A stretch of 64,000 nt of DNA, taken from the NCBI GenBank assembly GCA_036741695.1, contig DAINRU010000004.1:60646-124645 (forward strand), read 5' to 3'. The position numbers and the translations under genes are program-made. The notes under the pieces are model-generated. The model ran no database searches, was not told the origin of the DNA, and was given only the letters and a program-made list of their open reading frames with translations. The number at the start of each line of letters is the position of its first letter. Positions within the stretch are counted from its first letter, which is position 1. Source of the stretch: JAFANK01 sp036741695. GTDB taxonomy: Bacteria > Vulcanimicrobiota > Vulcanimicrobiia > Eremiobacterales > Eremiobacteraceae. Positions 16,158 to 24,951 of this stretch are shown here, piece after piece.

Positions 16158-16559
16158 TTACGACCCCTGATACACGACTTCGATGCGCAGACCGCTTGGG
16201 TCGCGCACCCACATCGCGTAATAGTCCTCGCCCATCTCTGAGACGATCGCCGGCGGATCGTCGATGTCGGCGCCGAGCTCGTCGAGGATCTTCGCGCACT
16301 CGTCGACTTTGGCACGCGAGTCGGCGTTGAGCGCGAGATGGTCGAAGCCGACGCGGCGCTCGGGGTCATACAGGTCGTCCTTGAGGCTCTTGCCCTTGAC
16401 GATGATGATCTCGAAGCCTTCGCGCTGGTAGCCGAACGCATCGTCCTTCTCAAAGACGAGGTCGAAGCCCAGGGCGGGCAGCAACGCGCCATAGAACTTC
16501 TTAGCGACGTTGAAGGCATCCGTGCCTATAGAAAGGTGATGGATTGGATGAACCGGCAT
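16158..16559 (-). CDS. VOC-fold (glyoxalase/bleomycin resistance-like) protein
   Basis: The 133-residue protein has the two beta-alpha-beta-beta-beta modules of the vicinal oxygen chelate fold. The first module begins PIHHLSIGTDAFNVAKKFYGALLPALGF, and the second FDHLALNADSRAKVDECAKIL, ending WVRDPSGLRIEVVYQ. His8, His74 and a C-terminal Glu are plausible metal ligands. The substrate is unknown. It converges on the suf operon terminator and appears to be transcribed alone. Confidence 0.83.
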   Translation of the reverse strand: MPVHPIHHLSIGTDAFNVAKKFYGALLPALGFDLVFEKDDAFGYQREGFEIIIVKGKSLKDDLYDPERRVGFDHLALNADSRAKVDECAKILDELGADIDDPPAIVSEMGEDYYAMWVRDPSGLRIEVVYQGS

Positions 16560-16649
16560 GGCGACCTAGTTGCGACGAATCAGCCGGTCCTTTCCTGCCC
16601 GCAGCGCGCCTTTTCCACGTTAAATCTGTCTTCATGACCTTGGAGGTGC

Positions 16650-16982
16650 ATGGTGGACCATTCGCTCGTCACCACTGGATTCGAGCTGGAAGGCTACAGA
16701 GTCACGCGACACATGGGGATGGTGCGCGGGATCATCGTCCGCTCGCGCAGCGTCATCGGCAATTTTGGCGCCGCGCTGCAGCAACTGGTCGGCGGGAACA
16801 TCACGCTCTACACGGAGCTGTGCGAGAAGGCACGTAACGACGCCTACGAGCTCATGATCGCCCATGCCCAGATGCTGGGCGGCAACGGCGTCATCGGGGT
16901 GCGCTACGATACGACGGAGCTCACGCCCGGCGCGACCGAGGTCGTGTGCTACGGCACGGCCGTGACGGTCGAGGCGCAATAG
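16650..16982 (+). CDS. YbjQ/UPF0145 family heavy-metal-binding-like protein
   Basis: The 110-residue protein matches the YbjQ family across its length: TTGFELEGYRVTRHMGMVRGIIVRSRSV, an inserted loop, then CEKARNDAYELMIAHAQMLGGNGVIGVRYDTTEL and a final beta-strand EVVCYGTAVTVE. The family forms a pentameric ring of unknown function. GGAGG at 16642-16646 is only three bases from the ATG at 16650, so the GTG at 16653 may be the true start. It stands alone between two minus-strand genes. Confidence 0.85.
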   Translation: MVDHSLVTTGFELEGYRVTRHMGMVRGIIVRSRSVIGNFGAALQQLVGGNITLYTELCEKARNDAYELMIAHAQMLGGNGVIGVRYDTTELTPGATEVVCYGTAVTVEAQ

Positions 16983-17009
16983 AGGTCACGCTGCGACGCC
17001 TGCGGGGAA

Positions 17010-17408
17010 CTATCCGCGGCTGCCGGCGCAGACGTCCTCGGATTTCTTCAACCAGCTCTGCAGCTGCTTGATACGGTCTTTCGTGAGTTGGGCGCGCTCG
17101 GTGCACGTGCACATGGGCAGCGCGCTGCCGTTGAACGAATCCTCAGACGGATAGACAGCCTTGATCTCGGCGTCTCTGAACGCGCTCCAGGCCTTCTCGG
17201 CCGCCTTGATCTTGACGAGAAACACCTCGTCGTCTGCATGCGCCGCGAGCACTTGGGTGTAGGTCTGCGTGAGCTGAGCGTCTGCGCCTGCAGCGTCATT
17301 ACACGCGTCACCGTTCATCTCGCCCTGGGTCTGCGCGCGCAGCAGCGCCGGCATCGCAATGGCCACGATCGCGGCAGCCAGCACGATCATCATCACAACG
17401 GATCGCAT
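17010..17408 (-). CDS. Secreted LprI/DUF1311-like protein
   Basis: The 132-residue protein has a signal peptide (MRSVVMMIVLAAAIVAIAMP) with probable cleavage after ALLRA. The mature part has four Cys and the Trp-x-x-Phe-Arg-Asp pattern (AEKAWSAFRDAEIKA) of the DUF1311/LprI N-terminal family, whose members include lysozyme inhibitors. It is expected in the periplasm or outside the cell. A TTG at 17417 and the ATG at 17408 are both possible starts; I chose ATG, which gives a compact signal peptide. It sits 27 bases after the bipA stop on the same strand. Confidence 0.72.
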   Translation of the reverse strand: MRSVVMMIVLAAAIVAIAMPALLRAQTQGEMNGDACNDAAGADAQLTQTYTQVLAAHADDEVFLVKIKAAEKAWSAFRDAEIKAVYPSEDSFNGSALPMCTCTERAQLTKDRIKQLQSWLKKSEDVCAGSRG

Positions 17409-17435
17409 GGTGTTCAAAGACCTCCGCGGACGGGG

Positions 17436-19265
17436 TTAGGCCAGCGAGCGCTGGCGGGCAGACATGCGCGCCTTGCGGCGAGCATCTTCGGTAAGATCCC
17501 TCTTGCGCAAGCGGATGGATTTCGGCGTGACTTCGATCAGCTCGTCGGAGTTGATGACTTCCAGCGCTCGCTCGAGCGTGAGCGTCTCCGGCGGGGCGAG
17601 ATTGGGTGCGTCATCGGAGCCCGACGCGCGCATATTGGTGAGCTTCTTGGCCTTGCAGACGTTGACCGTGATGTCGTCTTCGGTATTGGCGCGGCCCACG
17701 ATCATGCCCTCATAGACGTCGGTTTGCGGGCCGATGAAGAATCGCCCGCGCTGCTGCAGGTTGTCGAGCGCATAGGCGGTCGTCGTCCCGGTCTCGGCGC
17801 TGATGAGCGCCCCGAAGCCGCGCTCGCTGGGCAGTTGCTCCAGCGGTTGGTGATCGTGATAGGTGTGGCTCATGATGACTGTGCCGCGCGACAGGGTGAG
17901 GAGCTCTCCACGCAGACCGAAGAGCGCACGCGTGGCGATCGTGTATTCGAGCCTGCGCTGCGAACCCAGCGTCAGCATGTTGAGCAGCTGGGCACGCCGC
18001 CGTCCCAGCGCCTCGATGACCGCGCCCGCATGCTCGTCCGCGACGTCGAGCACGAGGTACTCGATCGGCTCGAGCGTCTTGCCGTCCTTCTCGATGCAGA
18101 TGACCTGCGGCTTGGAGACGGCGAGTTCGTAGCCTTCGCGGCGCATCGTCTCGATGAGCACCGAGAGGTGCAGCTCGCCGCGGCCCGAGACCGTGAACGT
18201 GTCGGGCGACGCCGTCGGCGCCACGCGAAGCGCGACGTTGCTCTCCAGCTCCTTGGTGAGCCGTTCGCCTAAGTGGCGGCTGGTCACATACTTGCCGTCG
18301 CGGCCGGAGAACGGCGACATGTTGACCTGGAAGTCGATCGACACGGTCGGTTCGTCGACGAGCACCGCGTCGACCGCGTCGGGGTGTTCGGCCGTGGCCA
18401 CCGTCTCGGCGATGTTGACGTTTTCGATGCCGGCCAGCGCGACGATGTCGCCGGCGCCGGCCTCCTCGAGCTCGCGGCGCTGCAACCCGTAGAAATCGTA
18501 GAGCGCAGTGGCCTTGTGCACGGTCGAACCCTGGCGGTTGAGGCGCACCACCGGGTCGCCCTTATGGATCGTCCCACGGAAGATACGGCCGATAGCGATG
18601 CGGCCGACGTATTCGTTGTGGTCGATGTTGGAGACGAGCATCTGGAACGGTGCGTCCACGTCACCCGGCGGCTCGGGGATGTGACGGATGATCGTCTCCA
18701 TGAGCGGATCGATGTTCGTGCCGGGCTGGGCCAGGTCGAGCGTGGCCGTGCCTTCGCGCGCATTTGTATACACGACAGGGAAGTCGAGCTGGTGATCTGC
18801 GCAGCCGATGTCGATGAAGAGCGCCAGCACTTCGTCAAGCACTTCCGTGGGCCGTGCATCTTTGCGGTCGATCTTGTTGATGACCGTGACGACGGGAAGA
18901 TCCTGCTCCAGCGCTTTGCGCAGCACGAAACGAGTCTGCGGCAGCGGCCCTTCCGCGGCGTCGACGAGCAGCAGCACACCGTTGACCATCTGCAACACGC
19001 GCTCGACCTCGCCGCCGAAATCTGCGTGGCCGGGGGTGTCCACGATATTGATCTTGACGCTATCCCAGACGATGCCGGTGTTCTTGGCCAGAATCGTGAT
19101 GCCGCGCTCGCGTTCGATGGGGTTGGTGTCCATGATGCGCTCGCCCGCAGCTGTCGGATCGCGGAAGATGCCGGCCTGGCGAAGCATCGCGTCGACGAGC
19201 GTGGTCTTGCCATGATCGACATGCGCCACGATGCCGATATTGCGGATATCTCTACGCGTTTGCAT
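17436..19265 (-). CDS. typA: BipA/TypA ribosome-associated GTPase
   Basis: The 609-residue protein is a full-length translational GTPase. G motifs are AHVDHGKTTLVDAML (G1), the ERERGITI segment (G2), DTPGHADFGGEVER (G3) and INKIDRKDARP (G4). EF-G-like domains and the BipA-specific C-terminus (ALINSD... TPKSIRLRKRDLTEDARRKA) follow. The frame is open 27 codons further upstream, but family similarity starts at MQTRRDIRNIGI, so I use ATG 19265. BipA assists 50S assembly and stress adaptation. It is divergent from the SLOG gene at 19345. Confidence 0.95.
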   Translation of the reverse strand: MQTRRDIRNIGIVAHVDHGKTTLVDAMLRQAGIFRDPTAAGERIMDTNPIERERGITILAKNTGIVWDSVKINIVDTPGHADFGGEVERVLQMVNGVLLLVDAAEGPLPQTRFVLRKALEQDLPVVTVINKIDRKDARPTEVLDEVLALFIDIGCADHQLDFPVVYTNAREGTATLDLAQPGTNIDPLMETIIRHIPEPPGDVDAPFQMLVSNIDHNEYVGRIAIGRIFRGTIHKGDPVVRLNRQGSTVHKATALYDFYGLQRRELEEAGAGDIVALAGIENVNIAETVATAEHPDAVDAVLVDEPTVSIDFQVNMSPFSGRDGKYVTSRHLGERLTKELESNVALRVAPTASPDTFTVSGRGELHLSVLIETMRREGYELAVSKPQVICIEKDGKTLEPIEYLVLDVADEHAGAVIEALGRRRAQLLNMLTLGSQRRLEYTIATRALFGLRGELLTLSRGTVIMSHTYHDHQPLEQLPSERGFGALISAETGTTTAYALDNLQQRGRFFIGPQTDVYEGMIVGRANTEDDITVNVCKAKKLTNMRASGSDDAPNLAPPETLTLERALEVINSDELIEVTPKSIRLRKRDLTEDARRKARMSARQRSLA

Positions 19266-19344
19266 TTCAACTTCTTCACTTTGACGAACGCGCGACGAAG
19301 CCTCGCGCAGGCACGCAGCGGCGCCGGACCGAAGCGACTTTCGC

Positions 19345-20034
19345 ATGTCAGACGCACCGAAAAGCGACGTCGCCGCGCGCAGCGAGCTGCATCCATACGG
19401 CAGCCCAGCCGGGGTCGCGCCGGACCTCGACCCGTCCTACGATCCACGGACCGACAACACGGTGCGCACCATCGGCGTCATGGGTTCGGCCGGTGGCGAG
19501 CTGAGCCTGGCCATCCGCCGGCGCTGCTACGACCTGGGAGTGGCGATCGCGCAAGCCGGTTGCGTCCTCATCACCGGCGCCTGCCCCGGCCTGCCCTACG
19601 ACACCGCGCGCGGCGCGAAATCCGCCGGCGGTTTGTCGATCGGCATCTCTCCCGCGCTATCGCGCAACGAGCACGTCTTGCGCTACGCGTCGCCGGTGGA
19701 TGAATACGACGTCATCATCTTCACCGGCAGCGGTCTCATGGGGCGCGAGGTCGACAACATCCATTCATCCGACATCGTGATCATCGTGGGCGGCCGCTCT
19801 GGTACCCTCGGCGAGTTCGCCATCGCCTACGACGAGGGCAAACTCATCGGCATCCTCGCGCACACCGACGGCATCGCTGACGACCTGCCCGATATCGTGC
19901 CCAAGATCCGCAAGAAGACCGGCGCGCGGCTCATCTACGAGGCTGAACCCGCCAAGCTCGTGGCGCGTTGCATCGACGACTATCGCAGCGAGCACTACAA
20001 ACACCCGTCCGTGTTCATGGAGAACCCGGGCTAA
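19345..20034 (+). CDS. SLOG-superfamily (LOG/lysine decarboxylase-like) nucleotide-binding protein
   Basis: The 229-residue protein has the Rossmann-like SLOG fold: TIGVMGSAGGEL, an ITGACPGLPYDTARGAKSAGG segment, and the GGRSGTLGEFAIAYDEGK motif in place of the PGGxGTxxE of LOG enzymes. This places it nearer the TIGR00725-type group than the cytokinin-activating LOG enzymes. The role is unknown, and nucleotide or nucleoside binding is likely. The stop lies 11 bases before the beta-CASP gene, so the two form an operon. Confidence 0.8.
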   Translation: MSDAPKSDVAARSELHPYGSPAGVAPDLDPSYDPRTDNTVRTIGVMGSAGGELSLAIRRRCYDLGVAIAQAGCVLITGACPGLPYDTARGAKSAGGLSIGISPALSRNEHVLRYASPVDEYDVIIFTGSGLMGREVDNIHSSDIVIIVGGRSGTLGEFAIAYDEGKLIGILAHTDGIADDLPDIVPKIRKKTGARLIYEAEPAKLVARCIDDYRSEHYKHPSVFMENPG

Positions 20035-20045
20035 CGAGGACATCC

Positions 20046-21419
20046 ATGGCCCGCATCACCTTCATCGGTGCCGCCGGCGTCGTCACCGGCAGCAAGCATC
20101 TCCTCGAAACGGACACAGGCGCCCGCGTCTTGCTCGATTGTGGTCTCTATCAGGGCCTCAAAGAGCTGACCGAACGCAACTGGACGCCCCCACCAGTGGA
20201 TCCGAAGACCCTGGATGCCGTGCTGCTCTCGCACGGGCATCTCGACCACTGCGGCTATCTGCCGGCTCTCGTGCAGCAGGGTTTCAACAAGCCGATCTAT
20301 TGCACGTCGGCGACCGCTGACGTCACGGAGCTCGTGCTGCGCGATTCCGCCGGTCTGCAAGAAGATGAAGCGCAACGCGCGCAACGTCACCCCGAGCGCG
20401 GGCTGCACACGACGCCGCTCTATACGAGCGACGACGTGGAGAAGGTCGTGCCGCTCTTCAAGCCGATCGCCTACGGCGACACGCGCTCCGACATCGCCGG
20501 CTGCACGTTCCGTTTTAGCGACGCGGGGCATATCCTCGGCTCAGAGATCATGGAGATCAGCTTCGACAAGAGCAAGCTCGTCTTCACCGGCGACCTGGGC
20601 CGCTACGGCCGGCCACTCTTGTGCGATCCCACGCCCATCAGCCAGGCTAACTACGTGCTCTGCGAATCGACCTACGGCGACCGTCTGCATCCACAGAACG
20701 ATCCGCAAGACGACCTGTGCACGGTGATCGACACGGCGCTGGCACGCAAGGGAGTGCTCGTCATCCCTTCGTTCGCCATCGGCCGCACGCAAGAGATCCT
20801 CTATGCCATCGGGCAGCTGCAGGCCGCCGCCAAGATCCCCAAGGCGGCCATCTATGTGGACAGCCCGATGGGGATCGCCGCAGATCTGATCATGGAGCGG
20901 CACCCGGAGGCCACGCGCTTCAGTCTGCGAGAGCGCTTCGGCGCCGGCGATCAAAACATCGGCGCGAAAAACGTCAGCGACGTGCGGACCCAGCAAGAAT
21001 CGATAGCGCTCAACGACATCCAATCCAATGCGGTCATCATCGCCTCGAGCGGCATGGCGGCAGGCGGGCGCGTGCTGCACCACCTGCGCAACCGTTTGCC
21101 GCGGCCTAACGATACGATCTGCTTCGTGGGCTTCCAGTCGCCGGGCACGCTCGGGCAGCAGTTGATGTCAGGGCAGAAGAAGCCTTATGTCATGGGCGTG
21201 CCGATCGACGTCAAGGCGGCGATCACCCATATCGATGGATTTTCGGCGCATGCCGATCGCAACGAGTTGCTGCGCTGGTTCGGGAACTTCCAATGCAAGC
21301 CCAAGACATTCATCGTGCATGCCGACCCCGGGCCGGCCGCGTCGCTCGCCGCAGCAGTACACGACAAATATGGAATTGACGCAAGCCCCGCTCGCCAAGG
21401 CGAAGTCGTCACGATTTGA
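20046..21419 (+). CDS. Beta-CASP metallo-beta-lactamase RNase (YSH1/CPSF-like)
   Basis: The 457-residue protein has an MBL domain with motif 2 SHGHLDHCGYLP, DAGHILGSEI and FTGDLGRYGRPLL. These are followed by the beta-CASP insert (IPSFAIGRTQEILYAI, AIYVDSPMGIAA) and the terminal motifs ASSGMAAGGRVLHHL and HIDGFSAHADRNELLRW. The protein is probably a ribonuclease of the archaeal-CPSF-like bacterial group. GAGGACATCC before ATG 20046 supports this start over the upstream frame. Two hairpins of the dispersed family follow the gene. Confidence 0.92.
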   Translation: MARITFIGAAGVVTGSKHLLETDTGARVLLDCGLYQGLKELTERNWTPPPVDPKTLDAVLLSHGHLDHCGYLPALVQQGFNKPIYCTSATADVTELVLRDSAGLQEDEAQRAQRHPERGLHTTPLYTSDDVEKVVPLFKPIAYGDTRSDIAGCTFRFSDAGHILGSEIMEISFDKSKLVFTGDLGRYGRPLLCDPTPISQANYVLCESTYGDRLHPQNDPQDDLCTVIDTALARKGVLVIPSFAIGRTQEILYAIGQLQAAAKIPKAAIYVDSPMGIAADLIMERHPEATRFSLRERFGAGDQNIGAKNVSDVRTQQESIALNDIQSNAVIIASSGMAAGGRVLHHLRNRLPRPNDTICFVGFQSPGTLGQQLMSGQKKPYVMGVPIDVKAAITHIDGFSAHADRNELLRWFGNFQCKPKTFIVHADPGPAASLAAAVHDKYGIDASPARQGEVVTI

Positions 21420-21458
21420 TTAAAGCGAAATTGTCGACTGAAAGGCGAAGCCGAAGCA

Positions 21459-21476
21459 ACGGACCTTTAGGTCCGT
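21459..21476 (+). repeat. Dispersed hairpin element, copy A
   Basis: The stem is ACGGACC/GGTCCGT with loop TTTA, followed by TTTT. It lies 40 bases after the beta-CASP gene stop and could serve as a weak terminator for it. It is one of at least ten related copies in the window. Confidence 0.75.
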
Positions 21477-21485
21477 TTTGCCGGC

Positions 21486-21507
21486 AACCGATCCTTAGAT
21501 CGGTTTT
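21486..21507 (+). terminator. Second hairpin after the beta-CASP gene
   Basis: An 8-bp stem AACCGATC/GATCGGTT with loop CTTA is followed by TT. It lies 10 bases after copy A and just inside the 3' end of the small minus-strand gene at 21506. The stem sequence differs from the main family while the layout is the same. Confidence 0.65.
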
Positions 21508-21685
21508 ACGGACCCGTTGGACGACCGCGCGCGATGATGTCCTCCACGGCCTCAGGAGCCTGCTCCATCATCTTTTGAGCCATCTCTCGCCACGTCTTGC
21601 GCCGTTCGTACTCGACTACGGGGTCGATGTGCAGGACGTCGTCTTCGGTGGGCTCGCGAACGAGTTCCGGTGGCAATGACATCAT
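21506..21685 (-). CDS. Small hypothetical protein, 59 aa
   Basis: This 59-residue protein begins MMSLPPELVREPTEDDVLHI. The frame runs upstream without a stop, but GGGAGGG at 21694-21700 sits eight bases before ATG 21685 and fixes the start. It is acidic and helical (VVEYERRKTWREMAQKMMEQAPEAVEDII), with no Cys or membrane segment. On the minus strand a TATACT box lies upstream. I do not recognise it; the strong ribosome site is the main support. Confidence 0.6.
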   Translation of the reverse strand: MMSLPPELVREPTEDDVLHIDPVVEYERRKTWREMAQKMMEQAPEAVEDIIARGRPTGP

Positions 21686-21781
21686 AAAGGCGGCCCTCCC
21701 TGTAGTCCTAAGTATACCCAGCCGCGGCAGAAGTAACCATATGCCAAAAGTATCCTTCCGCTTCGTGAAAGCTAGCTGTAA

Positions 21782-21797
21782 TGGACCTTTGGGTCCA
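21782..21797 (+). repeat. Dispersed hairpin element, variant copy B1
   Basis: A 6-bp stem TGGACC/GGTCCA with loop TTTG is the first of three related hairpins in 85 bases. Both arms carry the matched change from CGG to TGG and from CCG to CCA, so the stem is kept although the sequence drifted. Confidence 0.65.
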
Positions 21798-21813
21798 CAG
21801 TGAGCTTGAAGCA

Positions 21814-21831
21814 ACGGACCTTTAGGTCCGT
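21814..21831 (+). repeat. Dispersed hairpin element, copy B2
   Basis: The stem is ACGGACC/GGTCCGT, loop TTTA, preceded by GAAGCA and followed by TCT. It is the exact consensus copy in the middle of the triple cluster downstream of meaB. Confidence 0.75.
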
Positions 21832-21848
21832 TCTCAGAGCTTGAGACA

Positions 21849-21866
21849 ACGGGCCTTTAGGTCCGT
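21849..21866 (+). repeat. Dispersed hairpin element, copy B3
   Basis: ACGGGCC/GGTCCGT with loop TTTA carries one change in the left arm, leaving a G-U type pair. It is followed by TCT and lies 17 bases from the meaB stop. Confidence 0.7.
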
Positions 21867-21883
21867 TCTCATGCTGAAGAACC

Positions 21884-22879
21884 TTACGACAAACGCTTGA
21901 GATGCTGGTCGATGATCTTGTCGGCTGCGCTCTTGGGATCGATCTCTCGCCGCAGCACTGCAGCCAGAATATCTTCCATCGCGCCGTTCTGTGACAGCGC
22001 GCTGTTCACGTAGGTGCCGACACCACGGGTCACGGCCTCAAGCACCTCCTCGCGCAGGCGATCGCGCGAGCGGCCCATGCGTTCGTCGGCGGTCAGCACG
22101 AGGCGGTGGCGCTGGCACGCATCCCAGACCTTGTCGACGCCGCTGCCTGTGATGGCGACCGTCTCGATGATGGGAGGGACCCAGCGACGGCGACGCTCCT
22201 CGGCGCCGCCCAGCGTGAGCATCGTGCGCAGGTCTGCGACGGTGATGGCCGAGCCAGGCCGGTCGGCCATGTTGACGACGAAAATGTCGGCGATCTCAAG
22301 CAGACCCGCCTTGATCGTCTGCACCGAGTCGCCGAGCCCAGGGACCGTCACGACGATGACCGTGTCGGCGACTTTCATGATCTCAAGCTCGACCTGCCCG
22401 ACCCCGACGGTCTCGACGAGGATGATATCGCACCCGAACGCGTCGAGCGCACGGATGACATCGCGGGTCGTCGGCGCAAGCCCTCCGGGCGTGTGACGCG
22501 CGGCCATGCTGCGGATGAAGACGCCGCTGTCGCCGGCGTGGCGTTGCATGCGCACGCGGTCGCCGAGGACCGCGCCGCCGGTGAACGGGCTCGACGGGTC
22601 AACCGCGACGATGCCGACGGTGCGGCCGTCCTCGCGGATGACTTTGGTCAGCGCATCGACGAGCGTGCTCTTCCCCGATCCTGGAGGCCCCGTCACTCCT
22701 ATGACGTGCGCGTGCCCGGTCTGCGCGTAGAGCGCCGCGACGAGCGTGCCGGAATCGGGTTCGCCGTTCTCGATCTTCGTGATCGCGCGGGCGAGCGCGC
22801 GCCAGTCGTGTGCGACGATGCGGCGAGCCAGCTCGAGCCCTTCAGCGTTGTCCGTATCGGCGGATTTTCGTGCGCCCAT
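21884..22879 (-). CDS. meaB: MeaB/ArgK-family GTPase (methylmalonyl-CoA mutase chaperone type)
   Basis: The 331-residue protein has the G3E-type GTPase motifs: GVTGPPGSGKSTLVDAL (Walker A), VDPSSPFTGGAVLGDRVRM, VETVGVGQVE (Walker B) and FVVNMADRPGS at the position of the base-specificity motif. MeaB protects or loads B12-dependent acyl-CoA mutases. The frame is open far upstream, but similarity begins at MGARKSADTDNAEGLELARR, so ATG 22879 is used. No mutase gene is beside it in this window. Confidence 0.93.
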   Translation of the reverse strand: MGARKSADTDNAEGLELARRIVAHDWRALARAITKIENGEPDSGTLVAALYAQTGHAHVIGVTGPPGSGKSTLVDALTKVIREDGRTVGIVAVDPSSPFTGGAVLGDRVRMQRHAGDSGVFIRSMAARHTPGGLAPTTRDVIRALDAFGCDIILVETVGVGQVELEIMKVADTVIVVTVPGLGDSVQTIKAGLLEIADIFVVNMADRPGSAITVADLRTMLTLGGAEERRRRWVPPIIETVAITGSGVDKVWDACQRHRLVLTADERMGRSRDRLREEVLEAVTRGVGTYVNSALSQNGAMEDILAAVLRREIDPKSAADKIIDQHLKRLS

Positions 22880-22954
22880 GGGATTTATGCCTTCCCGCCT
22901 TCGCGCAGGCCAGCCTGCAGGGTAAAGCGAGCGCGAGCACCCAAGCTCATATGC

Positions 22955-23902
22955 ATGCAGACCACCAGCGCGCGCCTCTCGGTGAAGAGACCGTTCAGCC
23001 TTTTTTCGACGGTCGTCTCGCACGGCTGGTACCAGACGCTGCCATTCCGCTGGGTCGCAGGCGATGCTGCGCTGCTGCGCGCGGAAGCTCTGCACGACGG
23101 CCGCGTCATGCTGCTGCGCGTGGAAGAAGCGAAGTCGATGAAGCGCAACCACACTGATCTTGCGATCACGATCTCTGGCGAGAACGCGCGCGATCCCGGC
23201 GTTGCGCTTGAGATGGCGCGCCGAGTGAGCGTCATGCTCCACACGGATGAGGACCTGAGCGGCTTTTACGCCCTGTGCGCGACCGTGCCGGATCTGGCGG
23301 CTGCCCGCAAGCTGGGCGCCGGACGGTGCATGCGCGCCCCGACGCTGTGGGAAGACGTCATCAAAACGATCCTGGGCACGAACGTCACGTGGCGTCAGGC
23401 GGTCACCATGATCAACCGGCTGGCCGAGCTCGGCGATCCATGTCCGGCCGATCCGACTCTGCGCGCCTGGCCGACGCCCGGGCAAGTCGCGCGCGCCAAG
23501 GAGAAATTCTTGCGCGACACCGTCCGCGCAGGCTATCGCGCGCCCTATATCATGGAACTCGCCGCGGCGCAGAAGTCGGGTGCGATCGACCTCGACACGA
23601 TCGATGGCGCCGCCAAGAAGATGACGGAGCAGGAGCTCTTCAAGGCGCTCGTCGCGCTCAAGGGCGTCGGCAAGTCCTCGGCCCACTTCCTCATGAACCT
23701 GCTCGGCCACTACGACCATCTGCCCGTCGACAGCGCGACATATGCCTACGCGAAGCGAGAGCTTTTCAACGGCAAGCGCCCAACCGAGAAGCAGATCCGC
23801 CGGCGTTTTGCGAGCTACGGCAAATGGCAGTCGCTGGCCTATTGGTACGGGCGCTGGGAGCCGCGCCTGGAGTGGTGGGAGCCGGTCAAGCCGGGCGCAT
23901 GA
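22955..23902 (+). CDS. HhH-GPD superfamily DNA glycosylase (AlkA/3-methyladenine type)
   Basis: The 315-residue protein has an N-terminal beta domain and a C-terminal helix-hairpin-helix glycosylase domain. LWEDVIKTILGTNVTWRQAVTMINRL starts the helical core. The HhH loop reads LVALKGVGKSSAHFLM, and the catalytic Asp is expected in HLPVDSATYAYAK. It excises damaged, probably alkylated, bases. I place the start at ATG 22955; the frame is open through the antisense of meaB, which is not coding here. Its stop overlaps dinB (ATGA), linking base excision with lesion bypass. Confidence 0.82.
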   Translation: MQTTSARLSVKRPFSLFSTVVSHGWYQTLPFRWVAGDAALLRAEALHDGRVMLLRVEEAKSMKRNHTDLAITISGENARDPGVALEMARRVSVMLHTDEDLSGFYALCATVPDLAAARKLGAGRCMRAPTLWEDVIKTILGTNVTWRQAVTMINRLAELGDPCPADPTLRAWPTPGQVARAKEKFLRDTVRAGYRAPYIMELAAAQKSGAIDLDTIDGAAKKMTEQELFKALVALKGVGKSSAHFLMNLLGHYDHLPVDSATYAYAKRELFNGKRPTEKQIRRRFASYGKWQSLAYWYGRWEPRLEWWEPVKPGA

Positions 23903-24951
23903 TCCTGCACGCCGATCTCGATGCGTTCTATGCAAGCGTCGCGCAACGCGACGATCCAAGCCTGCGCGGCAAACCGCTCGTCGTGGCCGGCTCGAGCAGG
24001 CGTGCGGTCGTCCTCACCGCATCGTATGAAGCGCGCCCGTTCGGCATCTCAAGCGCCATGCCGCTGTATCAGGCGCGCGAACGCTGCGCGCATCTCGTCG
24101 TGGTCGAGCCTGACTTCGCCAAATACCGCGAGGCCAGTCGCGCCGTGTTCGCGATCTTCCGCGAGCACGCTCGTACGGTGGAAGGGCTCTCGCTCGATGA
24201 GGCGTTCTTGGACCTCGGCGATCTCTCACCCGACGATGCGGTCGTGAAGGCCACGACTATCAAGTCCGATGTGCGCGGCGCGACTAAGCTTGCGATCTCG
24301 GTCGGCATCGCCAGCGCGAAGATGGTCGCCAAAATCGCTAGCGACGACGGCAAACCCGACGGCCTCGTCGTCGTGCCTCCAGGTTCTGAGGCCGCATATC
24401 TCGCCGACAAGCCCGTGCGCCGGTTGTGGGGTATCGGACCCAAGACCGAACAGCGGCTGCTCGGCCACGGGCTCGAGCGCATCGGGCAGATCGCGGCGCT
24501 CTCCGACGACCGGCTGCACGCATTGTTCGGGCGCTGGGGCACCGAGGTCCGCGATCTCGCGCGAGGGATCGATCCGCGCCCGGTGACCGAAGATTGGGAG
24601 GCTCGCTCGATCTCGAGCGAAGAGACGTTTGAGTACGACGTGAAAGATATCGCCGATCTGGAGCGCATCGTGCACGCGCAAGCCATCGAGCTCGCCGAGC
24701 GCCTGCGTCACAAGCAGCTGTGCGCGTACACCGTCGGCATCAAGGTGAAGCTCGAGGACCGTCGCGTCTTCGGCCGCCAGACCTCGTTCGTCGAGCCAGT
24801 GGAGGATGCCGAGACGATCGCAAAAGCCGCGGTGCACTGCTTGACGAAGACCGCGATCGGTCAGCCCGTGCGCTTGATCGGCGTGCGGGTGACGAACCTC
24901 GCGCCGCAGACAAACCGCCAGACGAGCCTGTTCGGGGCAGATGGACGCTAG
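23899..24951 (+). CDS. dinB: DNA polymerase IV (Y family)
   Basis: The 350-residue protein has the Y-family catalytic motifs ILHADLDAFYASV (first metal Asp) and VEGLSLDEAFLDL (SLDEA). LAISVGIASAKMVAKIASDDGKPDG and the HhH-like LWGIGPKTEQRLLGHGL follow. The little-finger domain covers about 235-340. The C-terminus QTSLF resembles a beta-clamp-binding motif. It performs translesion synthesis. The start ATG 23899 overlaps the glycosylase stop, and the 3' end overlaps the PBP4-like gene by 11 bases. Confidence 0.95.
   Translation: MILHADLDAFYASVAQRDDPSLRGKPLVVAGSSRRAVVLTASYEARPFGISSAMPLYQARERCAHLVVVEPDFAKYREASRAVFAIFREHARTVEGLSLDEAFLDLGDLSPDDAVVKATTIKSDVRGATKLAISVGIASAKMVAKIASDDGKPDGLVVVPPGSEAAYLADKPVRRLWGIGPKTEQRLLGHGLERIGQIAALSDDRLHALFGRWGTEVRDLARGIDPRPVTEDWEARSISSEETFEYDVKDIADLERIVHAQAIELAERLRHKQLCAYTVGIKVKLEDRRVFGRQTSFVEPVEDAETIAKAAVHCLTKTAIGQPVRLIGVRVTNLAPQTNRQTSLFGADGR

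Noticed and set aside
17088..18272. A 394-codon plus-strand frame opposite bipA
   Set aside because: BipA motifs on the minus strand are decisive; the antisense text has no recognisable fold.
22106..22954. Upstream extension of the DNA glycosylase frame
   Set aside because: It would run antisense through the MeaB GTPase, and the added residues have no similarity to glycosylases.
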